Positions 23,836-35,879 of a stretch of DNA of 64,000 nucleotides are shown piece after piece. Each line of letters begins with the position of its first letter. The first letter of the stretch is position 1. The notes under the pieces are model-generated. The model saw only the letters and a program-made list of their open reading frames with translations, did no database searches and was not told the origin of the DNA. This DNA comes from Zygaena filipendulae (Eukaryota; Arthropoda; Insecta; Lepidoptera; Zygaenidae), in NCBI GenBank assembly GCA_907165275.2, contig OU015671.1, positions 7,347,001 through 7,411,000 on the forward strand, in the 5' to 3' direction. The position numbers were made by a program, and so were the translations under genes.

Positions 23836-24360
23836 AATCCATGAGTGAGGTAGAAAGTCTTCACCAGGCTCTTAAAGGTGGGTAGTGATTTGGCCTACTC
23901 GCACCTCTACAGGTAGCGGATTCCATAAGCGGACTGCTTGTACAGAGAAGGAATAATCATAAAAGTTGGTTCTAGGGGCAGGAATCATAAGAAGTAAGTT
24001 CTGGGATGATCGAACAGGCAGGTTATGGGAAGAAGATTGAAATACGAAGAGGTCTTTTAGGTAGTTGGGGGAAGGTGGATTGAACAGTATGCTATATAGA
24101 AGGAAGATGACATGCGCATTCCGGCGAAGGCAAATCGGAAGCCACTTGAGCTTGGTACGAAATTCGGAGACATGGTCATATTTGCGTAGACCAAATATGA
24201 ACCGGATACATAGATTCTGGAGGCGCTCAAGTTTATTTAGCTGCTCCTCGCTAATGTCAGTAAAGCAGGTATCGGCATAGTCGATCATTGGTAAAAGGAG
24301 TGATTGTGCTAACGCAACTTTAGTAGCAGTTGGAACTTGGAAGAAAATTACGTATCTAAT
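23836..24360 (-). pseudogene. LINE (Jockey/CR1-like) reverse-transcriptase C-terminal remnant
   Basis: The minus strand reads DYADTCFTDISEEQLNKLER, KLKWLPICLRRNAHVIFLLY and SVQAVRLWNPLPVEVR. The LPI..RR and RLWNxLP words are typical of the region after the polymerase domain in Jockey/CR1-like LINEs. After VEVR a frameshift is needed to continue into PTFKSLVKTFYLTHGL and a stop near 23837. The 5' side is truncated at about 24360. Non-functional; lies in the LTR element interior. Confidence 0.75.
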
Positions 24361-24624
24361 CGTCTAAGCGAGTCCGCAGATAAAATATTTGATAAATGGT
24401 TCAATGCTAAATATTATTATTAATATTATTGGTTATTAAGGAATAAAATAAAATCTTATTATGGATAATGGATAGAAGTTAAGTGGAAGTTGGTGGAACT
24501 TAGTAACATGGATTGGATAAAAAAAGAATCATGGTTTGAATTTGTGTTACATTTAGATAAAGTGAAATTATTTTTACAAAACCTTTTTACTTTGCAGGGT
24601 CGCAAAGATGTCAGGATGGGCGAG

Positions 24625-25248
24625 TGTGAATAGTGATTTAGGTATTCTGTACTAATATATTAAAATTGATTAATATTATTATGATTCTTATGCTATGTAT
24701 TGTGATTCTTAATTTAAATAATTATACCAATGTTTATTAAAGTGATTTAAATTGCATTTCCATGGCCAATTCATATTTAATAACTGGCAACATTGTGAAT
24801 TCATAGACTGTAGAGTAAATAAAATGTTATTTGAGATAGCGGGAAAAACGCGCGGGAGAACATGTTTACATAATGGCAGCAACAAAGGATCGGGTCAGTG
24901 GTGCTGGTGATTTCCTAGATGGAAGACATCATAACATCGAAAGTTAAGTATTGGTAGACAGTTTTGGCTCTATTTAATGCTTGTAATAATAATTGTGATT
25001 ACTGTATTGTTCTCATAAAATATACTGTTCAAGCTTAACTTTAGCTTCAGAGATTTGATTACTTTGTGTGTAACATGTTTTGAGATTCCTATTGCTTATC
25101 TATACTGGCTTTGATTATTATAGAATTTGATACAAATTATATCAAAGAGTTTTTATTATAATTGATAATACAGACACAAAGGAATAGTTTTGTTAAAATC
25201 AGGTTGTTTTATTTACTAGGTATCCTTACTAATGCTAATAATTTAACA
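24625..25248 (+). repeat. 3' long terminal repeat
   Basis: Partner of the LTR at 19360-19983, with the same length and no difference seen. It is followed directly by the CTGG target duplication (25249-25252) and then by GC-rich host sequence. Confidence 0.9.
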
Positions 25249-25252
25249 CTGG
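25249..25252. repeat. right target-site duplication CTGG
   Basis: Matches 19356-19359 on the other side of the LTR retrotransposon. Confidence 0.8.
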
Positions 25253-25365
25253 GCTGGTATCGACGCAGCCGGGGGGGGAGGGTGGGGCGGAGGGCGGCGA
25301 GGGGTTGCCGCGCGACCGACCTTGGCCGTGACTCCCCGGCTTCCCCGGGAACGAAGAGAGCGCTG
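25253..25365. promoter_or_regulatory. GC-rich host patch cut by the LTR element
   Basis: Reads GACGCAGCCGGGGGGGGAGG, then GCGGAGGGCGGCGAGG and TCCCCGGCTTCCCCGGGAAC, unlike the AT-rich surroundings. On the far side of the insertion (about 19270-19355) lies a GT/CG-rich stretch that would originally have adjoined it. No exon seen. Possible regulatory or structural GC patch; function unknown. Confidence 0.28.
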
Positions 25366-26690
25366 ATATTATACCTACAAGTACATACATATACCTAGTT
25401 GTATATATACGTATATACAGGTTGAATTTTTCAAGTGGGCGTGTATGAATACTATGATGAATGGCGAAAAATGCTGAAAGGACAACCGGGGTCGATTTTT
25501 TATAATCACTAAAATTATGTAGGTACTCAGTTGTGTTTTAAGATGAAACTTTCCTAACCAGGATTGGCACCCGTGGACTCAGAAGATAAAGACACACCTG
25601 TATGTAATTATTGATTATATTATTTGAATACCTACAATGGTTTTAGTTTTTTTTTAAATAAGCCTCTAGAGTTCTCGAAGTATTTTTCGCTATTTTGCGT
25701 AGTTTTGATTTTGGCCATGCACGTCCACTTGAAAATTCACTCTGTACAGAGAAAGAAAGTAGGTAGGTACTCCAGCTAGCGATATACATAGGTACATACA
25801 CACACTAAACAAAAATTGTTTTTCGCCTCGCCGTTATTCTCATCTGTTCCTATAATATTTTTGTTTTAACAACGAAATAAGATATTTAGACGTGATTTAT
25901 TTAGAGATTATATGTTTTTTTTGTAAACCACTCTTTTCAGGGTATTCTTGTACCTATACATAAAGATACATATTGTGTATGCTGGTAAGTAAGTACCTAC
26001 TAGTTTTGGTGTTATGTAATGTAATGTCTTCACGTTGTGATGAGTTTTTTTTTTAATAAGAACAGTATTGGAAGAATAATAATTATAAATAGATGCCGCA
26101 TAAACCGAATACTATACGATATCTATGAATATATCATTTACTTCATATCATTAGTTTCATAGTTACCTACATTACTAATAAAATGGTCCAAGGATAACAA
26201 TATTATTAGAACTTATTGTTAGAAAGAATAATTATTTATTTTTAGTCTGTATTTTTATAATTGGAATGAGAAAAAAAGTTTTTTTTATATTTGTTAAACC
26301 AGCCAATACTAAAAAATATATACAAACCACCAAAAATTTGTATAATACCTACCTACTTTTTAAATTTAATATTTTAATTTGTAAGAGTGTAAATACGACA
26401 ACCGTCAAAGCAAACTCAACTAGTGTTATTTTGATTCTTGACCCAATTTTTTTTAATTGAAGCGTTATTAAATTGAATAAATTGTGTGGTAATACGACAA
26501 CGCTCGCACGAGGGAGTCTCTTATTTGGGTTTCGTTGGAATATCTCTTTCTTGATTTTGTTTCCTTTTTTCTTTGTTAATGAATCATTTTTAAATATTAA
26601 GTAATTTATTTAAAAATTGCTCTCAACACACGTATTGAGAGCAATTTTTTTTTTAAAATTACCTTCAATGATTGACGAAAGACATTTGAT
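25366..26690. other. AT-rich intronic DNA; one hairpin
   Basis: Nothing coding. A perfect 15-bp stem with an 8-nt loop lies at 26612-26649 (arm AAAAATTGCTCTCAA). Confidence 0.45.
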
Positions 26691-26694
26691 GTAA

Positions 26695-26905
26695 AAATAA
26701 CTTTTTCTACTTCACTCGTTTTAATTCAGAGTTCCCGCAAGAATTCCGAAATAAAAAGTATTATATTATGTTATTTTCTGTATCTCTGAGTTCTCAAAAA
26801 ATTGCCTCTGACCACGTGTAGGTATGCAAAATTTCTCGACGATCGATCGAGTAGTTGAGGCGTGAAAACCTTACTAACACACATACTCACGTAATCTATA
26901 CAAAT
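26695..26905 (-). mobile_element. Helitron fragment, minus strand
   Basis: Contains CAGAGTTCCCGCAAGAATTC, TATGCAAAATTTCTCGACGA and GAGGCGTGAAAACC in the usual order for an inverted Lep1-type copy. The CTAG end is lost. Confidence 0.6.
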
Positions 26906-27112
26906 ATTTATTATAAAGGGGAAAGATTTGATTTTTTGTTTGTTTTTTTTTTGTTACGATTTAACTCAAAACTACTGGACCGATTTCAAAAATTTTTTCA
27001 CCATTAGAATGTTACATTATCCTTGAGTGACAGGCTAGCCATATTGTAGCTCGGAATTCCCGCGGGAACTCCGAAATTACCGCGGGCGAATCCGCGGGGA
27101 ACAGACTGATAC
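26905..27112 (+). mobile_element. Helitron copy, plus strand
   Basis: TTTATTATAAAGGGG start, GTTACGATTTAACTC, AATTCCCGCGGGAACTCC and the hairpin CCGCGGGCGAATCCGCGGGG, ending GAACAGACTGAT where CTAG is mutated. It lies tail-to-head with the inverted fragment immediately upstream. Confidence 0.65.
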
Positions 27113-27338
27113 TTATATTAGGATAAAGTTAGGTTAGCTGGTTCAGAAAAAGCTAATGATGCAACCGAAATGCGTGTTCTCGAATCACGTGTCGGCGAAA
27201 CGTAAATAGTGGCATCACTTCGTTGGAGGTGGCTAAGAATAAACTATTCTATAAATAAATGACCGTTTTGCGTCCACTTCTCAGTCACTTTTGAGTTTTA
27301 ACGCCCCTTTCGTTGGCCATCAAATCAAATATACTTTA

Positions 27339-27506
27339 CTAGCTGGTCCCTCGGTGATTTTAGAGTTACCGCGGGAATTCCGGAATAAAAAGTACCCTAT
27401 GTCTTTCTCTGTATCCCTGACAACGTGCATGCAAAATTTCATGATGATCGGTTGAGACGTTAAGGCGTGAAACCGTTACAAACCAACACACTTTCGCATT
27501 TATAAA
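27339..27506 (-). mobile_element. Lep1-type Helitron, minus strand
   Basis: A|CTAG at 27339, ACCGCGGGAATTCCGG, then GCAAAATTTCATGATGATCG, and TTCGCATTTATAAATG at the far side. It abuts an (ATGAA)n-like microsatellite at 27505-27530. Confidence 0.75.
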
Positions 27507-27530
27507 TGAAAAATGAAATGAAATGAAAAA

Positions 27531-28010
27531 TGTTCCAAAAACGGGGAAAATATGTGACGAGGCGGCCCTATGCCTATCGTGATGATAAAAAACAAAACCT
27601 CCTCCTTTTTTGGAATTTGGTTAAAAAATAGATTTTATTGGAAAAAGAAAACTACGTGGATAGTTTGTGTATAGTGTTTAGAAATTAAACCATAAAATTT
27701 CTCCAACAGCGTTTCATGAAATTCAATTTATCTCAGCAGACCTACTAGGTAGCAGTAGCGAAGGTACCATAGAAGCCGATTCCTACCGGCTTCGCTTCAG
27801 AAGTTTGGAACACAACCACTCTCTCTATACTTACCGTAATTGAGAGATGGTACAGTCTTTTAGTAGTAGTAGTAGCAGAGAGATATTCCAAAACGCCTTA
27901 ACTATCAACAAAATTTGCTTTTTTATGTTGAACCTATGTATAGTTGAAATTATGTATTTATGAATATAGTTACCAAATATATTTACGGCTTAACTCTCTC
28001 AATATTTCAC
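27531..28010. other. intronic DNA with an inverted copy of a dispersed repeat
   Basis: CCTCCTCCTTTTTTGGAATT near 27598-27617 is the reverse complement of the AACCGACTTCC repeat at 18712. No gene seen. Confidence 0.4.
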
Positions 28011-28590
28011 CCTTCGCCACTGCTGGGTAGTCAACGTTAAATAGATAGTCTTCGCAACTGTTCTGTTTTTGAAGGACCAACACAGCTCTCGTATTTGAAA
28101 GTGTACTGCGTCATAATCGTCAATACGTTGAAGAATCTGAGGATTGGAGGTGGCTTTAAAATGTAACTGCTTTTTAAATTTTAAAAAGCCCGTGTACATA
28201 TTTAGTTTCGGAATTTCTACATCTCTTCGTCAGGACTCAAAATGTTCTCGGAGCTCTGTCTGGAATTATAACCGGTTGGGTCGAGTCACATCGCAACCAC
28301 TGTATGTTGGTCTTGCATTTCTTCCAAACGTGCCAAGCGTTCGGTGTCACGACGTGTATCATAAGAGGTCTTGTTACGTTTGGCCTTTCAGAATCCATAG
28401 CACGTGAAGCAAGTTTCGCTGGCTCGCACGCATATGCACCCACAAGTGGTATATTTCTACGTCAGAGAGCGTTTGAAGATCGCGTCGTGTTGGTTTCTTT
28501 ACATTTTCGACGGATGTTGCGGGTGCGTGTGAAACAACGCAGGGTGTTGTTGGAAATTTGTTGGTGCATATATGAAGCTAATTAAGATAA
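28010..28590 (-). pseudogene. possible decayed transposon ORF (Arg-rich segment)
   Basis: On the minus strand, AKLASRAMDSERPNVTRPL is followed after a frameshift by DTRRDTERLARLEEMQDQHT. This composition (RLARLEEM, RRDTERL) resembles the arginine/glutamate-rich leader regions of some Helitron- or Polinton-type proteins. It is interrupted by stops and shifts on both sides. Identification is weak; it could be a decayed host or transposon gene of another kind. Confidence 0.25.
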
Positions 28591-28599
28591 ATTATCTAT

Positions 28600-31500
28600 T
28601 GTTTTGTACCCTTCTATTCAATAGAACAAGTGTAAGATGTTTTAGCAAGTGTCTTTCTTAGTTTCACGATCACTTCAAATAATAGGTTATACTTCAAAAT
28701 AAACCTGTTATATTATGTATAAAATATTCTCAGTGTCAGCTGTTATTAAAAACGACAATGAATTGATAAAAATCTAAATAAGAGATATTATGAGCACAAT
28801 AAAATTAGGTATAATATATTGTCAAAGTCATATTTCTTTTTTATTTCTACTTTGGAAAAATGTTTCTTTGCATGATAATAATCATTTCCTGTTGTCGACA
28901 CAGCTAGCTTTTCGATCGAATTTTTCACACCTTGCTGAATTTTATGCCACGAAGATTAATGGTTAAAGTTTGAATACGAAAACGTATTTTAACTTCCAGC
29001 ACAATGTGTTCTTTCAAAGTGTGGCGGCACTGAGTATGGTGTTAATGATTGGGGCGTACCTGTATTTCGAGTAGCTTGACTTAGCCTAGCAGCTAACTAA
29101 TCAATCAATTTCTGCGTACGCCTGTTTTGGTACATAAAGTAGCCGACCCACGCTCGACCTTTGTCTAAACACACATCCATCAACGTTTCTGTTCATAGAT
29201 TCGGCGATTTACTAAACACGAAGGTGTGTTGTGACGTTCTTTACCCACATTATATTTGGTGTGCCGGCCTTAAACCGCTTGTCGTTCGCTTTTGTGCTGC
29301 AAATGACGATCGGGCTAATAGGCGTAGTGCCAGCACGCTGATTGAAATCCTCAAACCTTGGTGGAAACTCATTAACTTTTAACAAGGAAATATAATAAAT
29401 AGTTAAGGACGATTCGGTTTGCAATTCACTGAAATTAATAAACATCATATTGTAAGCAAATCAGCAAAGAACTCAATTTAGTGTGTTGTAAATTTTAAAA
29501 TTTGTAACTTCATGTTCTCTTTATTTCAAACGGTTTGCAAAATTGGGACTGGCCGCCTAAAAGTTATTTTAAATTAGAGAGTGCAACATTTAAATTTTGA
29601 TTTCAGTATTAATATTAAAAAAAAATATAGTTGTTTAATGTTATAACAGTGAAGGCAGTGAAAATGACGCAGTAGTAGTCGCTAAGACAAATCTGTGTGG
29701 AAATGTTGTGACTCTCTTATTTTTGCATTCTTGTGCGTTCACTATTTTCATTATCTCATAAATCGCTTTCAGGTTTATTTTGAATAGGTCGTTTCGGACA
29801 TTATTAATTCTAGTTATTTCCCTAGCACTTCTTCAAGAGCTCGAACTATGTAATCCTATTTAAAACATAACTTACTTTTAAATTTTATCTCTTAAATTTT
29901 TCTTTTCCTAAATTACGTGTAAGGGAGGGAAAAAATACTGTATGAATATACAAAAAAAATGTTTTTCGGATCTTAAATTCTACATTTGAAATAATTTTAC
30001 ACCTCCATGCGTACGTTAAGTATATTTATTGCGTTTGTTAACACAATGTGGCGGACAATTTTACGACTTAATTTGCGCACGTTTATATTTATTTGGTCTG
30101 GTAGTGAAGTGAAGTGACCTTCATAGTGAACACACTCTTAGCTACCGAGCTAAGAGTGTAATTTGGCGGTATGCTCCGGTGAGCGGCCGCCTTTATGTTC
30201 CCACTGGCAGAAAATTCCGGCGACAGTTCAGAGACGGTTCGTCCCTTGGAATCTTTTACGTGGTTTCATCCAATATTAATTGTACTTGTTTTATGTAGAC
30301 CGGTACATAAAACTGCTGAATTGTTTTTATTCAATACCGGAAATTCATCGCTCCTATATTTTCTCTCAATCGAGTCTTATTCGTCTCTTTTTATATTTAT
30401 TAATTATTATAGATGTTTCTAATTTAAAATATTGGCAATATAGATCGTATTCCACATCTGTTAACAATCAAACAGCTTTGCACTTAACGGTGGCATGTTA
30501 GAGCTCACTACATTTTTTTGTGGTATATTATGTTATTGACGTGAGTTTGACCTTGGACAGGGTTTTAATAAGCATGCAACACGATAAGGAAAAACTTTGA
30601 CGTATAAACGATATGCTTTCACGTTTTTATTTATTTAAATTTAAATATATTTTTATCTTTACATCTAATATAATTATAATGTTTGGATATTATTATCACA
30701 CAGACTATGGACACCAGACAACTGATATAATACCTATGTATAACACGCAGAATCTAAGTGGTATCGAAATTCTTGGAAATGGAACCGCGCGAACAGCTCT
30801 ATTGGTATTTGGTATAAAGTTAAGGGTTAATTTAGGGTTTATAACATAGAATAGGACCTAGGGCACTTTTCATCACGATACACGAAGAGTGTCCCCCGGG
30901 ATGCAGAGTTCCAGAGATAGAGGTTATTGTAATAATCTCGTAGAGGTGTAACTTAGCACATTTTCAAATATGCCAGACAAATCTTCCTTACATGGACATC
31001 ATGGACTCGGCGACTGAGCCTCTATTTGTGATGTGCGAGCCTTCATTTGATTGAGTGCCTATTTAGGAGACCATTACATGATATAAATACGTAAAGTCAA
31101 AGTTGGTTAATATGTATAATGTAGATACCCTGGATCGGGGAGAAGGGATAATTTCTAATGTCTTTGACTTCAGCTTTTGACAGTCTCAAGTCTGTGTATA
31201 ATTATAATAAATTGTTTACTGTCTTGCGCGGTTCTTTGTGTACCTACCTAGATCTGCAATATTGTTTTCCGATGTGTGTTTAGACAATTTATTCCTAATT
31301 TGGCACACGAAATGTGGACGCTGTGCCAACAACATTTTAGCTCTCGTAGTCGTCTGGTGTTTTCAAACATATTATGTACATAAGCTATATTTTAGCCATT
31401 TGTTTTCTACGTCTCCCTTTCTTATATAGTAATCAGGAGTTAACGATATAAGTTTTATCGCTCTTGTAGGTACTTAGCCCTCTGTTATAGTTGTTTTGTA

Positions 31501-33125
31501 GGTTAATTTGATCGCGTCTTTCATTATAATTAATCCTAATATTTTCCAAATATATGTCTACCTATACCGCTCATTTACACATACCAACGTGGTTTCTATT
31601 CTCTTTTTAAAACTATGATCACTTCTAAATTTTTGGTTTTTTTTTTCCAGGTAATGAAGATTCGTACCATATTTTGAAACGAAACATCCTGGATTATTTA
31701 TGAGAGGTATTTTTTTTATACGCCATAATATATTAAAAACAAATAGTTCAGAGCCAATTAAACCAAGTAACGTCATTTTCCGATCCATTCCATTGCTCTA
31801 TTGCGACGTTAATATAGTAATTATTTATTTATTTATTAGCGGATAAGGAAGTGTCTATGCTGGAGTTAATATGCTTAAATGAATAAAGCAACCGGTAATG
31901 AAACTGAGTAGTTTTCAACGGATTCAATTTATATTATAATAAACAAGTTTAATCCAAACGCAGCCCACATACCCGATTAATATGCTTTTGGATACTCGAA
32001 ACCACATCTTTTATTTTGAGTTTAAACGCAATATTATTTAAAAGTCAAGGAAAAAAAAATTTAAGCAGTTTTAATAGTGACACGTTAAAGTTTCTACAGT
32101 ATTCAGTTTATTAAAATATCTGTTTAACTGGATACCTAGTACCTACACTTTTAAATCTTAGTTTATTCTCTTCATTCTTCATCGCAATGAGCGAGACACA
32201 TATCGAGTGGTGACCGGCTCTTAAGTAGTTAATATACGGACCTTTGTTATCTTTTAATTTAAAATTAAGAATTAAAATTAAAAAATGCAGAGCTTATATT
32301 ACAACTAGATATAAATAAATAATTGAAGTTTGAATACAAAAGTTGCATTTTACCCTAACTAAGGCGTCCTAGATTCTACCTCACCCTATAAATCACATTC
32401 CCAACCATCTTGCATTGGGAAAACTGAATTCACTTCAGAAGCATTGCTTTTTTACTTTCTTCCAAACCTAATATCTTCCAAACGTCTTTGAAGTATCTCG
32501 CCCGATGGAAAGGACACGGCTGCCAGTTGCACTCCTATATTCACTTCTATAAACCTCTTAAAAATATCCAAATAATATCGTTACTTTATGGCCCAGCTCG
32601 ACTTATTGCTCAACTGTTTCCCCGACACGTTTGTTGGAGGTCGCTAGCTGATCGGAATTGATATACTCGTGTGTTGCATGTACTTACTCGCCATGTGGAA
32701 AATGTCTTGAGACGTATTGTTGTATCATTGAACACGTGACCCTGATGGTGCTGACTTACTGACCACATTGGGTGTCGATGTCAGTTTTCATATTCGTACA
32801 ATACGCGTGCTCTCAATTGGCAGTTGATTATGCTTCTATACGTATATCTATACTGTACCTATTAGCGGTTTGCACTTTGCAGAGGTTTCTTTTGCGTGGA
32901 TTTTAAACTCCACTAATTTAAATTGTATATACAAGCTACCATTTTAAATGCTGTTTTTCTGCAGCTGCACTCGATTTTTAATTTAACAAAATTTGATTTG
33001 ATTCAATAAACAAAAAAAGAGTTTCACCCTTTTTAACTGTACGATTGAATAAAAAAACCTTCGCAATCAGTTCATCATCAAGTAGCTCTTACTTCTAAAC
33101 ATATTGTGAATACTTTCGTCTCCTT
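28600..33125. other. AT-rich intronic DNA with no recognised gene
   Basis: I found no splice-bounded exon, tRNA or complete element. A 26-bp imperfect palindrome (TCTTAGCTACCGAGCTAAGA) lies at 30136-30155. Long AT-rich tracts throughout. Confidence 0.35.
30136..30155. repeat. short perfect palindrome
   Basis: TCTTAGCT-ACCG-AGCTAAGA, with outer ACACTC/GAGTGT extending the stem to about 14 bp (30130-30161). It lies just upstream of a small GC-rich stretch (GTATGCTCCGGTGAGCGGCC). Confidence 0.6.
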
Positions 33126-33129
33126 TTTC

Positions 33130-33245
33130 TTTCCTTTAGGGGTAGAATTTGCAAAAATCCTTAAAAAAGTTTCAGGTAGGCATATGTGAATTACAAGTTT
33201 CCTGTCCCAGCGAGCGCTCTGGGCTGTGCGTTGATTGATGTCTCA
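33130..33245 (+). mobile_element. RTE-like LINE 3' tail fragment
   Basis: TTTCCTTTAGGGGTAGAATTT, AGTTTCAGGTAGGCATATG and GCGTTGATTGATGTCTCAG match in order the blocks seen at 16440-16620. The assignment to RTE is inference. Confidence 0.45.
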
Positions 33246-33832
33246 GAATACATAAAAATAAATATTTAAAATATATTTTCCTGCAGGACTGTCCCGTAGT
33301 TTGGTTAGTTCAGATCTAATTAAGATTTAAAGTAAATTTTACTTTTGGTTGCAATAGTGATTGTATCACGTATAGTGTTCGCAAAAACCGGCAAGACGTT
33401 ATGTAACCTAATACCTACTATACGTATCTCTCCAAATCCTTTGCGATTCAGTTTCATCACCATATCGCCACATTCGTTCTCAACTCGCGCAACGTTATTG
33501 GCGCGAACCGTTTCAGATATTGAGATAACAACTTTATTGTCGAGTAACTTACAATCATTGCCAGAGATAGAGACGAAAATATGCCCCGATATTGTTTACG
33601 AAACTATTATATTTTTTTTTTATTAGGTACCTACCTACATACGAAACGATGTTTATGTAACTTGCCAATTATATTTCGTTTCATCTTGCGTAATGTACCA
33701 GTATCTCAATGGGGATCTTTTGATAGAAACGTGGGATGTTTTATATATGCAGGAAAAGGTTTTGTCTGAAAATCTAGTTTTCGTGTTTGGATACAGCAAA
33801 CTTTCGAATTAGTTTTCAAGGATAACGGATAG
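33246..33832. other. intronic DNA without recognised feature
   Basis: Short open frames only; no splice-bounded coding signal or repeat ends. Confidence 0.35.
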
Positions 33833-34078
33833 TTGGACGCAGATAAGCAATAACATGTTAACCCACAAAATTAAGTTATTGATTCAGAACGATTTATTGA
33901 GAGTTAGGTAACGTTTTTTAAATATGTGTTTACCTTATTACATTGCTTAAATATGCAACTCAATATTCATAATTCAACATAAAAAAGGTTGACACAAAAT
34001 GGCGCTATACTTTTAAAACACGATTTACTCAAAATTTCTCCAGTGTGGGTTAACACACTATTGCTTGTCTATGTCCAA
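33833..34078 (+). mobile_element. MITE with TTGGAC terminal inverted repeats
   Basis: Left TTGGACGCAGATAAGCAATA plus GTTAACCCACA, right TGTGGGTTAACA plus TATTGCTTGTCTATGTCCAA: imperfect inverted repeats of about 37 bp. A second copy in opposite orientation lies at 54795-54982. Confidence 0.78.
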
Positions 34079-34498
34079 TTGTAACGAATGTACCTTATAG
34101 TTATTTAATTTGCGTATGGACGTTGGGTCATTTAACATTTCAGATAATTTTTATCACGGTACTAGGATAAGTTAAAAGAATTACTGACACATTAGTAAGA
34201 GTATAGGTATATACTGTATAGTCTAGAATCTAGATTCTAGAATTAAAAAAATAAACTTCAAATTTCATTTCACCCTGAGTGTCCGATCGAAAGATAGGTA
34301 ATTTATGTAAGTCTAATTGTAAGCCTAAAAGAAATAAAGATTATTATTATTAATAAACATAATTATACATATATGCGAAGAAAACTGTAACTCGGTTCAC
34401 TAGTAGGTACTCGGGAAGAAGGAATAGGTGAAAACAAAGATTAGTTTGTGAGGTTCCAGTAACGATTCGAACTCGTTGAGAATTTTTACAATTCATCC
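34079..34498. other. intronic DNA without recognised feature
   Basis: Contains a TCTAGAATCTAGATTCTAGA palindromic stretch near 34221-34242. No gene or element ends. Confidence 0.4.
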
Positions 34499-34537
34499 AT
34501 GAAGTAACCATCAAAAATATTTTGATGGTTACTTCAT
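34499..34537. repeat. perfect 18-bp hairpin with 3-nt loop
   Basis: Arms ATGAAGTAACCATCAAAA and TTTTGATGGTTACTTCAT flank ATA. May be a relic of a palindromic element or a cruciform-prone site; the sequence does not show which. Confidence 0.85.
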
Positions 34538-34655
34538 CATCATAAAATGGCATCATAATTATTTTACCTATCCACCTACCGAGGTGATAGAACAATTTAG
34601 ATAGTAGCATTAATAAACATGCACGGTGAAGTTATCGTTTTAATAACCATGGACG

Positions 34656-34766
34656 CATTTTAGAGCCCGTCTTTACTAACACTATTGGGAATTTTGCTAT
34701 GGCAATGCCTGTCATATAAAAAAGAGTAAAATTCTCAACGATTCATTAAAGACGGGCTCTAAAATG
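34656..34766. mobile_element. short MITE with perfect 20-bp TIRs
   Basis: CATTTTAGAGCCCGTCTTTA at the left and its exact reverse complement at the right enclose 71 bp. Total 111 bp. No clear target duplication. Shares a GAGCCCGTC-type core with no other element seen here. Confidence 0.78.
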
Positions 34767-35879
34767 TCTCTATAGTAAATTTCAATACGAAAATTTCATC
34801 GTGAAGTTGCAAAGTTGTCAACAACTCTCTCGAGTCAATTAATCTACGAAGTTCGTTAGCCTGCGAGATCAAAAGAGTTCATTCTAAAAGCTGAGCCGAC
34901 CCTCTACACCTCTCGACTATTTCTATACCTGCATACATACACCCGTGATTATCTGGAACGCCGCCGGAGGTATATCGCGAATATTAATGATAAATGTCAT
35001 GTGTTTTAACATTCTCTATGGAGCGTTTGGTAACACGCACGTTTTCTTCCTGATCTTTGGCATTATAATATTATTTTTGGTATGCATTAAGCATTAACGA
35101 GAGCGCGGGCCGTCCCGTTCCGGTTCTACTAACATTTGCGCAGATGTTTTTAATGAGTACCAAGCCGCATTTTACCGATTCGAAAACATCAGTCTCAGTA
35201 TATCTTACTGATATTAAAAAAATCGAAAGTTCATGTTTGTCTTTTGCCCATTCGTGTGCTAACGGTAGATCTTTATATACCTACGTATATTATGAACTGA
35301 AATAACTTAGGACATTTCATTATTTTTCATTAAAGTTCTAATGTAATTAACACTTTCACCGCCATGTTTTGGTAGCCTTAACTCACCTCCAGCGCCACAA
35401 GTTAAGCATGATATCTCCTAGTGTTGGGAATGCTTAAAATTGTTCATTAAATCTAATACATAAATATAAAACTACAAGGACTGTGCGTTTGTGTGTGTAC
35501 TAAAGTACACGTAATGAGAGTTGTGTATGTACTTTAATAAATAAATAAAAGTGCAGACTGCAGTGATTTATTAGTAGGATTAATTGCTCAGAAAAATCAT
35601 TAATTTGTAACATTAGAAACGTGAGCGAGATAGTTTAAAAAATTGTCACTAGAGTATTTGTCATCTGCGCTTAATTTTAACGTCTTACGACGACGGACGT
35701 GCCTGGAGGTTGACGCTGTGTTCCTAAACACCATGGAAATTCAGTTTCTAAATCAGAGTGACTGCTGTGCGGCAGTATGTACTTGTACACAGATTAAATG
35801 CCTAGGGCTCTGCTGAATACTGAAAATCTTCCACCACGACACCATGCTGAGACAGTGCTTTTTCAATCACACGTAAGAA
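34767..35879. other. intronic DNA, partly GC-richer and non-repetitive
   Basis: The stretch 34930-35170 contains ATAACGCCGCCGGAG-like and GAGAGCGCGGGCCGTCCCGT words in AT-rich DNA and shows no repeat ends. A possible conserved non-coding segment, but nothing specific is recognised. Confidence 0.3.

Larger units (their letters stand above)
19360..25248 (+). mobile_element. LTR retrotransposon, apparently non-autonomous with cargo
   Basis: Two 624-bp LTRs with TG...CA ends and a 4-bp CTGG target duplication define a complete 5,889-bp insertion. A 4-bp duplication fits Ty3/gypsy-type integration better than the 5 bp usual for BEL/Pao and Copia, but lineage is unproven. After the 5' LTR the interior starts TTTCAGAAGTGGGATTATTA. 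The first ATG (20057) opens MDQFQILGAMAA and hits TAG at once, so any gag start is broken. No protease, reverse transcriptase, RNase H or integrase frame of LTR type is visible. The 4.6-kb interior instead holds LINE, SINE and Helitron remnants and a 56-bp tandem repeat. The purine-rich stretch before the 3' LTR (GATGTCAGGATGGGCGAG) is a weak polypurine-tract candidate. Confidence 0.85.

Noticed and set aside
26612..26649. Rho-independent-type terminator (stem followed by T run)
   Set aside because: The hairpin plus T run resembles a bacterial terminator, but the window is clearly eukaryotic; it is an isolated inverted repeat.
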